The position numbers and the translations under genes were made by a program. A stretch of DNA of 64,000 nt, from NCBI RefSeq assembly GCF_000308475.2, contig NZ_BAFT02000080.1, forward strand, positions 1 to 64,000. The letters run 5' to 3'. This DNA comes from Nocardia brasiliensis NBRC 14402 (lineage in GTDB: Bacteria; Actinomycetota; Actinomycetes; Mycobacteriales; Mycobacteriaceae). Every line of letters begins with the position of its first letter. Position 1 is the first letter of the stretch. Under the pieces are notes generated by a model. The model was not told where the DNA came from. It was given only the letters and a program-made list of their open reading frames with translations, and did no database searches. Shown here in pieces: positions 43,301 to 49,120 of the stretch.

Positions 43301-44144
43301 CGCGACCGTTCGCTGGCAGTACCAACCCGGCTCACACACCCCGCTCACCCAGTCGACCGACCAGGGCACGGTCGATCGCGAGTTCTACGCGATCGTCGCC
43401 GATCTCGTAGGTGCCCCCGCCGAATTGGTGGACCCCGCCACCGCCGACACCGTGGCCGACGCACACACCGATCTATGGGGCCGGACGACTTGGCGCGGGC
43501 GAACCGGCTCACCGTTACGGTTCCCCGGCCAGATCCACGACCCCGAAACCGGCCTGCACTACAACATGTTCCGGTACTACAACCCGGACACCGGCCAGTA
43601 CCTGACACCCGATCCGCTCGGGCTGGACCCCGCACCGAACCCGTACGCCTACACCAGCAATCCGCTCCGGTTCATCGACCCACTCGGTTTGACGCCGACC
43701 GCGTGTGAACGCTTCGCCAACTTTTACCGGCAGGTCACGCCGAAGGAACTGCAACGGGCACCGGCCCCCTACCCCGGTGGCCGAATCGGGCACGCGCTGC
43801 AGAAACACGGTGTCACCCCTGAGGTTCAAGCATCGATCCTCAACAACCCGCAACGGATCTTCAGCGGGGATTACCACGGCAAACACCATGTCACCAAGGA
43901 GCCCTACATCCGCCCCGTCGACGTCTACTACAGCAAAGGCTCGATTGTCGTCACCGAGGCAGGCAACAAGAACTCCGTCATCACGGCCTATGGTTTGATC
44001 GACAAGAACGAAAAGAAGCCGAAAGCGCTCAAACCGGAAAAATGGGCCGAGAGCGAGCATTACGTCGAAATCACCCGTAACAACGGCGCTCATGAAGTGG
44101 TGTATCCCACGCGGGAGAGCTGGGAAGGGAACAGCTGGCAGTGA
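37386..44144 (+). CDS. Giant Rhs/YD-repeat polymorphic toxin, T7SS-type
   Basis: A 2252-residue polymorphic toxin with a TTG start two bases after the previous stop (GAGGGG ten bases upstream). Domains: a helical N-terminal trafficking region at about 1-400 with a WXG-like AEWVGEGADAFNAVYD; a disordered Pro/Asp/His/Thr/Arg-rich linker at about 405-1045; DUF6531 at about 1048-1100 (CSTDPVDISTGEF; TLQRAHHSNFGFGRWFG); YD/Rhs repeats to about 2040; the Rhs core at about 2050-2105 (DPETGLHYNMFRYYNPDTGQ; DPLGLDPAPNPYAYTSNPL), where auto-cleavage is expected; and a C-terminal toxin of about 140 residues with GRIGHALQKHG and VITAYG. The last motifs resemble BECR-fold RNase toxins. It probably kills competing cells; the next gene is the candidate immunity protein. 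Confidence 0.9.
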   Translation: MGFWDVVNDIGEAIEDGVEAVVEGVGQVADDALDLLSDGAKAIGLDGIAEGLDDLGDNIASGTGGDVEEEELGATEDPKELIRGEPTEISSTAQTLQKMATAIDSTGQALKQIDAAEWVGEGADAFNAVYDKQPKLWFDCADAFTSAAKAMEAWHNEVKTGQGKAADAIDKWKAADAEERRQKNWWNSLTGEQQAQTTLVDTWTSMRNEAREILRGARTQRDNGASIAVGAFSAATDKAPKEPPFTDRWIANISDLGGVLEHGALNFTSGLLTSFTGLVQFVRQVNPTDIYNMTHPAEYAAGLSDLATGLVVAVADPGATVSAILSDARKNPFEFMGALTGDALLTAATGGGGSAKVAVSALRKMKDAGRLARVADDVGDVGRHLPNSPHTLSGTPSHMSMETSQHPAPTRVDNAHTPTNTNPVQANSRPEAPAPKHENVGGTHHSASDPPHRPEPAASGPTHRAPDPAPTRHTDPDPAPSSHADPSPTSHTDPSPTPNQHADPSPDRSTVTHRDPDPAPSPHTNADPTPTARPDGDPPPHRTDPRPEALRPTTHADTPPTVHVDPERAPHSRTDVDSPSPHADSDAPQAHPETRSPHTDAAPNTHASPDTTRTPHNDTAPGVNSDATPDTRASLDSTRSPQTSSEASPDTRANPDYQRSPQANSEAAPHVRTDPGHTSTTNPDDGPPARSDTGATPTHQADPTSVRPHTPDPQPGPARQPDPAPVWQTSPWSHPDPPAPYTRPDPAPGVRAQPDPTRAYSDLTPSSRPEPGTRTQPDRTPAARAQPDPATRPYADPKPVARPHRDPTPTGRAEPRPSPTTRPAPDHAPQRAHAEPTARPHSETPSRHADSHDTNRPTPHQDPHRSPDSTDRHDRPRGPEDAPRDRRPDLDHPRDRHPDREPTRDREHDLDDKPRDRHPNDRPRTHDDTPRDRDHNHDRRHRPDNSPHDRDRTDNRDRPHDSETTPRDRHPDRDHERTRDREHGNDRPRDHDETPRDRHTDRMDTHDRPHDPDADHPARERAEADRNAHEHARAAGPEADRTPAQKTCSTDPVDISTGEFLLPDTDLDLPGVLPLTLQRAHHSNFGFGRWFGPSWSSTLDARIVVEDAGVTFIGENAMMLAYPHAEVGVPVHPLTEGQQWSLTRTEAGGYRVWDQRAEVLWHFAPELGLDGIEARFGNYAISAITDRHRNRIRFHYDADGVPVEVTHSGGYRVRIDSDGARITGLSLLSDDPELGESAAPVLEFAYAGTDLAAVTDADGATTRYSYDAEHRMTSWTDSNGNQMVNTYDESGRVVFQRGTAGILNCDYDYLELPDGTGRLTMVTDSLGATTSHGFDRELQLRDLVDPIGGRTHIDYNADRRPLTVTGPDGATTRYHYNGAGDCAKVVRPDGHSTEVEYLWRNRPLTITSPDGSVTHREWSEHGNLSAVVDAMGSRTEFTYHPNGALASVVEANGARTTFQVDQAGLLTQVTEPHGAVTHIRRDAAGRTTHIIDPLGEVTRFDWSAAGKLLRRTDPDGRSESWTYDGEGNIRSRTDRAGAVTRLVYGDFDLLRSRTDPDGSTTRYTWDTERRLVAVHNPIGQSWAYEYDSAGRLVAETAYSGATTRYAYDRAGRVSAITPATGATRHQHHDVLGRLTEISAGDEWIRYTHDPAGRVLAAVNGVGADLTHRLEFGYTAIGAVVSEKLDANPPMLFEHDRRGHRTRRTTPSGAVATWHHDVTGRLDHLNADDHDITFDYDPLGRLTTWRVGEVAVTRGLTALGRVTHQEVTAFPPRSLSLEAGPSARPDPTRLRRDEFAYRPDGYLLSHTIDRPQTNPLRRDYQLDPAGRVTTVTIDGAPTERYTYDALDNVTSATVAAPIAGGEPGFPPDNGRREYRGALLVRDGRTRYHYDAAGRLIRKTTVRLSRKPDVWHYRYNAFDQLTDAWTPDRQWWHYTYDALGRRTTKQHLATDGTVLERVDYLWDGTHLIEQSSGTATVRWQYQPGSHTPLTQSTDQGTVDREFYAIVADLVGAPAELVDPATADTVADAHTDLWGRTTWRGRTGSPLRFPGQIHDPETGLHYNMFRYYNPDTGQYLTPDPLGLDPAPNPYAYTSNPLRFIDPLGLTPTACERFANFYRQVTPKELQRAPAPYPGGRIGHALQKHGVTPEVQASILNNPQRIFSGDYHGKHHVTKEPYIRPVDVYYSKGSIVVTEAGNKNSVITAYGLIDKNEKKPKALKPEKWAESEHYVEITRNNGAHEVVYPTRESWEGNSWQ
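38611..40530 (+). repeat. Low-complexity Pro/His/Asp then Arg/Asp/His coding repeat
   Basis: Within the toxin gene these 1.9 kb encode a compositional repeat. The first two thirds is a Pro/Asp/Thr/His pattern (such as ADPSPTSHTDPSP); from about 39,960 it changes to Arg/Asp/His units (RDRHPDR, PRDRDH, RPHDPD). Codons vary enough that DNA identity between units is modest. It is in frame and uninterrupted, so it is a linker and not a CRISPR or insertion. Confidence 0.8.
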
Positions 44145-44554
44145 CGGTCGAAAACGACCCTCAGGACAACCCGCCATCCGGCCGGTGGCAGGCGACGATC
44201 GATACCTTCGTCGCAGGCTTCGGCGCGCATCTCGGCGAAGAGGTGACCGTGGTCAAGTCGAACCAGTTCGACGAAGGCTTCTCCTGTCTCCTAAGGGGTC
44301 CGGCTCCGTCCGGGCCGCTCCAGGTGGCCTGGGAGGGGGTGCTCGGTATGGCGTACGAGGACGGAAAGCCCGACATCAGCGTGTCCCTGTTCCTGTACAG
44401 CCGGGGCCGCCGCGTGCGACTCGACGACCAGTCCGGCAGCTATCTCGAAATCGTCTACGAGGGCCCGCTCGACGGCTCGGGCTCCTGGCGCGATCTGGGC
44501 TGGTTCGAGGACGGCTTCGGCGAGTTCGAGTCCTACGACCAATACGGCGACTGA
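44141..44554 (+). CDS. Putative immunity protein of the Rhs toxin
   Basis: A 137-residue acidic, soluble protein (DEGFSCLLRG; ISVSLFLYSRG; a tail with WFEDGFGEFESYDQYGD). Its GTG start at 44141 overlaps the toxin TGA (44142-44144), so it is translationally coupled to the toxin. Size, acidity and position directly after the toxin domain are those of immunity proteins; I do not recognise the family. No signal peptide or membrane segment, so protection is in the cytoplasm, as needed against an RNase-like toxin. Confidence 0.7.
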   Translation: MTVENDPQDNPPSGRWQATIDTFVAGFGAHLGEEVTVVKSNQFDEGFSCLLRGPAPSGPLQVAWEGVLGMAYEDGKPDISVSLFLYSRGRRVRLDDQSGSYLEIVYEGPLDGSGSWRDLGWFEDGFGEFESYDQYGD

Positions 44555-44572
44555 ACCCAGCGTTCGTGCGCG

Positions 44573-45388
44573 CTATTTCCTCAGTGCGTCCAGTGCCCGC
44601 TGGGCCTGGTTTCGGGCGACGGCGCCGACCTCATCGAGGTGCACCGGCGGTTCGCCGTGCTGGCGCAGGATGGGGATGCGCACGCGCACCGACACGTTGC
44701 TGTCCTGCACGCCAACGACGTAGTCCATGCCGGTGGTGCTGCTCGAATCCGCGACTGCCGTATGCCAATAACCTTGCGTGCCGATGCCGGGCACGTCGCC
44801 CGAATTCAGACCTGATCCAGTGGTGCCGGTGTCCTTGCGTTTCCACTCGTCGTAGGCGGGAGCCGCGCCGGCCGTGGTGAACTCGACGCGCAGGTCGATG
44901 GCCGCTTGATTCCAATGCACGCCATCGCCGGCGAGGCTCTTGTAGCTGACCTGACAGGTGAGACGGCCGGGACCGTAGGCGCTCGGCTGGGTTTCGTGAT
45001 GGGCGGGCGGCTGGTCCGGCGTGGACGACCACTGATGCAGCACACTGGAATCGACGAGGTCGCACGCATTGGCGGCCTTGCTCATCGCGTAGTTGCCCGG
45101 CGCGGGTTCCGGCGGTGGCGTGGTCGTCGCGGCGGTGGACGGCCGCACCGGTGCGCTGGAAACGGTCGCAACGGCTACGGATTCGCCGTCCTTGCCGCCG
45201 ACTGCGATCCCGATCCCGACACCGGCACCCAGCACCACCGCGACCACCCCGACAACTCCGGCGATGATCAACCCGGTCCTATCACGAGCAGCCGGCGCAG
45301 ACGGATAAGGCACAGGCGGCGGGTTCGCCCCCCACGCAACAGGCTCGGAATCACCGGGCTTTTCAGGGCGCGATCGAGGATCGGTCAT
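44573..45388 (-). CDS. DUF3558-like membrane-anchored exported protein
   Basis: A 271-residue protein: a short cytoplasmic Pro-rich N-terminus, one membrane segment at about 40-62 (GLIIAGVVGVVAVVLGAGVG), a Ser/Thr/Pro linker and an external domain with NACDLVDSSVLHQW, a cysteine pair and QGYWHTAV. It resembles DUF3558-type proteins of Nocardia and mycobacteria. A paralog lies 126 bp away at 45515. Start chosen at ATG 45388. It is convergent with the immunity gene, so it is not obviously part of the toxin operon. Confidence 0.7.
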   Translation of the reverse strand: MTDPRSRPEKPGDSEPVAWGANPPPVPYPSAPAARDRTGLIIAGVVGVVAVVLGAGVGIGIAVGGKDGESVAVATVSSAPVRPSTAATTTPPPEPAPGNYAMSKAANACDLVDSSVLHQWSSTPDQPPAHHETQPSAYGPGRLTCQVSYKSLAGDGVHWNQAAIDLRVEFTTAGAAPAYDEWKRKDTGTTGSGLNSGDVPGIGTQGYWHTAVADSSSTTGMDYVVGVQDSNVSVRVRIPILRQHGEPPVHLDEVGAVARNQAQRALDALRK

Positions 45389-45514
45389 TTCTCGCAGCCC
45401 TTCGATTCCACGACACGCTCCCCGTCGACCCCGCAACTCTGCGCCGATCGTACTTCGCCGACGGACGAGTGATCACCGGGAGCATCCTGACGGATCCGCT
45501 CGCAGACCTTGTCG

Positions 45515-46219
45515 CTAGTTCTGGCGCAGGCCGTCCAGCACCTTGCGGGCTTGGGAGCGTGCGACCGAATCGAGTTCGTCCCGTCCGATCACGGGAGCCG
45601 CCTTCTCGCGGGAGAGGGCGATGTCGATTTTCACCGCGACTCCCCCATCCCACACGCACACAACATATTTCGCGTCGACGATGCCGCCGAAGTTGTCGGC
45701 TTCGAACTGCCAGTACCCCTGGGTCCCGATCCCGGTGAACTCCCCGGAGGTCACCTCGGAGCCCGCATCGGCCAGGTCTGCGGTGCTGCGCTTCCAGTGC
45801 TCGTAGGTCCGGGCGCCCGATCCCGCTTCGACGTCGGCCCGGACCCGGAGGGCGGCAGTGTTCATCGGAAACTTGTCGCCGGACGCGTTGCCGTAGAAGA
45901 GATTGCAGTTGAGCGTGCCGACGTCGCCCGAGATCCGGGTTTCCGTGTGATCGGGCTCGAGCTGTGGTGCCGCTGCCCATTTCGTCAACACGGCGCGATC
46001 GACGAGATCGCAAGCGTTCGTCGTCGCCGCCACAGAGTACGTAGCGGGTACTGGAAGCGGAGTGCCCGATGCTCCGCCGCCGTCCCGGTTACTCGCGACG
46101 AAGCCGATCACCACGCCGATTACCAGCAGCAACCCGACCCCGACTGCTCCGGCGACGACCAGCAACGGTTTGCCGTCCGCCCGTGACCGACCACCGGCTC
46201 CATGCGGAAAACCAGTCAT
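45515..46219 (-). CDS. DUF3558-like membrane-anchored exported protein (paralog)
   Basis: A 234-residue protein with the same plan as its neighbour: a membrane segment at about 18-42 (LLVVAGAVGVGLLLVIGVVI), then the external domain with NACDLVDRAVLTKW, GIGTQGYWQFEAD and a similar C-terminus (SVARSQARKVLDGLR versus NQAQRALDALR). The two are tandem paralogs on the same strand that have diverged considerably. Function unknown. The start ATG 46219 is followed upstream by a KstR-like palindrome at 46325, which could serve either side. Confidence 0.7.
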   Translation of the reverse strand: MTGFPHGAGGRSRADGKPLLVVAGAVGVGLLLVIGVVIGFVASNRDGGGASGTPLPVPATYSVAATTNACDLVDRAVLTKWAAAPQLEPDHTETRISGDVGTLNCNLFYGNASGDKFPMNTAALRVRADVEAGSGARTYEHWKRSTADLADAGSEVTSGEFTGIGTQGYWQFEADNFGGIVDAKYVVCVWDGGVAVKIDIALSREKAAPVIGRDELDSVARSQARKVLDGLRQN

Positions 46220-46324
46220 ACTTCCACCCCTCCGTCACGGACGGGCCGCCCCGCCCGAGTCATCGACTCACGACCTGAGCCTAATCGCGAGGGCTGGTCG
46301 CGGGAGAAGAGCCGCATCAGAAAC

Positions 46325-46338
46325 TAGAACGTGTTCTA
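46325..46338. promoter_or_regulatory. KstR-type palindrome
   Basis: TAGAACGTGTTCTA: a perfect 14-bp palindrome apart from the GT centre. It fits the known KstR consensus TNNAACNNGTTNNA of sterol-catabolism promoters in mycolata. It lies ten bases before the start of the decayed serine hydrolase (46348) and 106 bp upstream of the divergent DUF3558-like gene. Confidence 0.72.
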
Positions 46339-46347
46339 ATTCCGTTC

Positions 46348-46688
46348 ATGAACCGGCTGGTGCACGAGCACGTCGATCCTGCCTTCCGCGCTGTGCGCGA
46401 GATCTTCGAGGCGAGTTTCGACGATGGACAGAACACGGGAGCCGCAGTCGCGGTGTTCGTAGCCGGTCGTGCCGTCGTCGACCTCTGCTGGCGCCGGGAT
46501 TGCTGAACGACGCGACTCGCGAACAGGTCCGCGGCACCGACACGGTGCTGTTACTGGAGAGCGCTTTCGGCTTGGGCTACATGCTGCCCTGCGAAAACTT
46601 CATCCTGCCCGAACCGGCCCGCGCGAGCGCCTTCGGACATCCCGGCGCGGGCGGCGCCACCCGCGCCACCCACACCCGACTGTGGTGA
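46348..46688 (+). pseudogene. Decayed beta-lactamase-family serine hydrolase/esterase
   Basis: Two ends of a class C beta-lactamase-family hydrolase are present without the middle. The N-terminal part in one frame (from ATG 46348) reads DPAFRAVREIFEASFDD and GAAVAVFVAGR, then stops after WRRDC at 46504. The C-terminal part, in another frame, reads ATREQVRGTDTVLLLESAFG and GHPGAGG, ending at 46688. The catalytic SxxK and YxN regions (about 250 residues) are missing. Deletion with frameshift, so inactive. Confidence 0.72.
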
Positions 46689-46784
46689 CCGTACTTTCCG
46701 GGGATCGTGGGACGGCCCGGGACGGGATAAGCTCCCTTGGGCAAGCGTCTTCGAATTCCTCTCCTACACAACAGGAGTCATGCG

Positions 46785-47243
46785 ATGTTCGACCATGCCC
46801 GAAGCGCTGGAAGGCGTATCGATAAGTACTGGATCGCCGGACTGACCCTCGCCGCCACAGCGGGATTCGGTGTCGCGATGGCGCCGACCGCCGTTGCCGT
46901 GGCGCCGCCGCCGAGTCTCACGGTGGACAGCGTTGCGCACTTGAACACCGACCGCAGCGTTGACGTCACGGGCACCTACACGTGCAGTGGTGGCCCGAGC
47001 AGCATCATCAGGGGCGATTCGGGGCTGTACCAGGACGACGCGGGTGTCTCGTCACCGTCGGTCACGGTGCCCGGCAACTGCGACGGCGCCGCACATCCCT
47101 ACACCATCCATTTCCCGCCCGGCAGCTACTTCGAATTCCAGCCCGGCCCCGCCACTTTCACCAGTGTCTGGCTGTTCTACGACGCCAACGGCGATCCCAC
47201 CGAGGCCGAACTCGTCAACGCCCCGATCACATTGCAGAACTGA
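46785..47243 (+). CDS. Secreted protein, DUF6299-like
   Basis: A 152-residue protein with a typical signal peptide (DKYWIAGLTLAATAGFGVAM; likely cleavage after AVA, about residue 40). The mature part is beta-rich with one Cys pair (TYTCSGG; VPGNCDG), and its start SLTVDSVAHLNTDRSVDVTG looks like DUF6299-type extracellular domains. AGGAG lies seven bases before ATG 46785. It is convergent with the monooxygenase gene by 8 bp. Function unknown. Confidence 0.75.
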   Translation: MFDHARSAGRRIDKYWIAGLTLAATAGFGVAMAPTAVAVAPPPSLTVDSVAHLNTDRSVDVTGTYTCSGGPSSIIRGDSGLYQDDAGVSSPSVTVPGNCDGAAHPYTIHFPPGSYFEFQPGPATFTSVWLFYDANGDPTEAELVNAPITLQN

Positions 47244-47251
47244 GGGTCCGC

Positions 47252-48433
47252 TCACTCCACCAGATCCAGGAATTCCCAGTGCGCTCCGGGTTGCGCACCG
47301 CTGAGCCACTTTCCGCAGTTCTGCAACACCACCGGCCCCGAAGTGATGTGCTGGGTGCCGGTTTCGAGATCCCGGAGGAACCGATCGATCGGTCCGCGCC
47401 GGATCGCGGTCGTCGCGGCCCAGCGGTGCACGGTCTGGCCGACATCGTGTGCCGTCCACGTCGCATGGTTGAGCGCCAATCGGACCAACGTCTCCTGTTC
47501 GGTGCTGAGCGGATCCCCGTCGGTCAGCGTTTCTTCGTGGTCCTGCCAGACCCGCATCACCCACGCGCGGGCCGACCGCAGTTTCGCTTCGGCACCGGCG
47601 TATTCGGCGTGGAACTGCGCGGTGTCGACGGCGGCGTGGAAGGAGCCGGACTTCTGCACGGCGTACCGCCGCAGTTCGTCCAACAGTCGCCGGCCGGTGC
47701 CCAGCGCCCAGCCGGTGTGCACGATCGCGGACATGTTCACCACACCGATGCGGTAGATCGCACCGCCATTGGCGGGCATCATGGTGGTCGCGGGGTAGGT
47801 ATGCGTCTGCGGGACAAAGACTTCCGTGCAGTGATAGTCGATGCTGCTCGTCGCGCGCAGCCCCAGCACATCCCAGTTGTCCACCAGCGTCACCTGCGAT
47901 TTGGGCATCGCGAGGATTCGCGGCTCACCCGTACCCGCCACGCTGATCGCGCTGTGGATGTGCGTGGCCAATGCCATGCCCGAGGCGAACTGCCACTCCC
48001 CGCTCACCAGGTAGCCGCCGTCCACCGGGACGGCTCGTCCCGGCCGGGTCCCGTGGCCGGACAGTAGTGCGTGCCTGCCCGCCGCGACATCGGGAAACAA
48101 CTCGGCCGTCGCGTCCGCACCGAGGTAGGCCGCGGTGGTGCCCGTCACCATCTGCAACACCATCATCGTCCATCCGGCCGAGGCGTCATGATAGCTGAGC
48201 CGCTCGATCGTCTGGATCAACTGCAGCGGCGAGAATTCGTAGCCACCGAGGTTCTCCGGCAGTCCGGCCCGGACGATCCCCGCGGCCAGCAAGTCTTGCG
48301 CCACATCGTCGGTGAGGCGGCCGCGCGCCGCGGCCGCCGCCGCGTTCGCTTCTATCGATTCGGCGAGCGCATCGATCCGTTCCAGCATCGCAGGGAATTC
48401 TTTGCTGATGTGCAGCCGAGCCGAAGCAGTCAT
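47252..48433 (-). CDS. Flavin-dependent monooxygenase, acyl-CoA dehydrogenase fold (HsaA-like)
   Basis: A 393-residue protein of the group D flavin monooxygenases, which share the acyl-CoA dehydrogenase fold and use reduced flavin from a partner reductase. N-terminal helices (DVAQDLLAAGIVRAGLPENL), the middle beta-domain (GGYLVSGEWQFASGMALATH; GLRATSSIDYHCTEVFVP) and the C-terminal four-helix part are all present, and the length is that of HsaA and related 4-hydroxyphenylacetate-type oxygenases. Start ATG 48433. No reductase gene is adjacent, so a partner encoded elsewhere would be needed. The KstR-type site nearby is on the other gene, so a sterol role is not shown. Confidence 0.82.
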   Translation of the reverse strand: MTASARLHISKEFPAMLERIDALAESIEANAAAAAARGRLTDDVAQDLLAAGIVRAGLPENLGGYEFSPLQLIQTIERLSYHDASAGWTMMVLQMVTGTTAAYLGADATAELFPDVAAGRHALLSGHGTRPGRAVPVDGGYLVSGEWQFASGMALATHIHSAISVAGTGEPRILAMPKSQVTLVDNWDVLGLRATSSIDYHCTEVFVPQTHTYPATTMMPANGGAIYRIGVVNMSAIVHTGWALGTGRRLLDELRRYAVQKSGSFHAAVDTAQFHAEYAGAEAKLRSARAWVMRVWQDHEETLTDGDPLSTEQETLVRLALNHATWTAHDVGQTVHRWAATTAIRRGPIDRFLRDLETGTQHITSGPVVLQNCGKWLSGAQPGAHWEFLDLVE

Positions 48434-48699
48434 ACGACGATTATTCCTACATCTAGATAATGTTGGGGCACAACCTATTTCGCAACCGCCGAGCAACCCC
48501 GGCACCGGCCACCACTCTCGAACCCCACTCTCGCCGTGTCAAGACCTCGGTCGACTCAGCGGACCGCACGCAGGTCACGAACCCCTCGTTGCGGTTCTGT
48601 GCACCGCCTGTCACCGGCGGCTGATCCGCTGGGTGGACCGGGGCGATGCGTCCCGCTGCCCGATCGCGAAATCGGGGGCACAAGGTATTTCGAACAGGC

Positions 48700-49074
48700 G
48701 GCGCGATGCCGCCCGCTCAGGCGCGGGCCGGGTTGCTGCCCGCGCGGCCGACGATGACCATCGACTCCCCCACCACACACGACGCGACGTGCGCACCCGC
48801 GGGCACCAGCGTGCTACGCATCCAGGTCACCGATGTGCCCACCCGTCCACACGGCAGGGGGCGATCACCACCGACGGCACCTGGAACGCCGACGTGGTGA
48901 ACCTTTTCGCCGACCGGGTACCCGAGGTCGTGGAACGCCACGTCCCGGGGCTTGAGCGCCACCATCATCGCCCGCGAAATTGTCACTCCCGCAACTTTTT
49001 CCGCGTTCCACCCGAACAGCGGGCCCGGCGTCTCCGGAAACTCCGGCCACATCGTCGCCCAGTATCTCCTGTGA
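48700..49074 (+). pseudogene. Decayed phytoene-dehydrogenase-like FAD oxidoreductase (C-terminal part)
   Basis: Three short stretches in alternating plus-strand frames together make the C-terminal third of an NAD(P)/FAD oxidoreductase of the phytoene-dehydrogenase type: MTIDSPTTHDATCAPAGTS, then DGTWNADVVNLFADRVPEVV, then SATIIAREIVTPATFSAFHP, ending at a TGA (49072-49074). The frame moves from 1 to 0 near 48,860 and back near 48,950. The N-terminal FAD-binding part is not found. A pseudogene remnant. Confidence 0.5.
49032..49060 (+). repeat. Intergenic repeat, copy A
   Basis: A 29-bp stretch matching copy B (51089-51117) at 26 positions; the identical core is CGGCCACATCGTCGCCC. Weaker similarity continues leftward for about 40 bp. 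It lies just downstream of the amine oxidase stop (minus strand) and at the end of a decayed gene. Confidence 0.55.
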
Positions 49075-49120
49075 TCCCGAACCCTCGGCAGCGGTCGTAC
49101 CGCGATCGACACCGCTCCCT

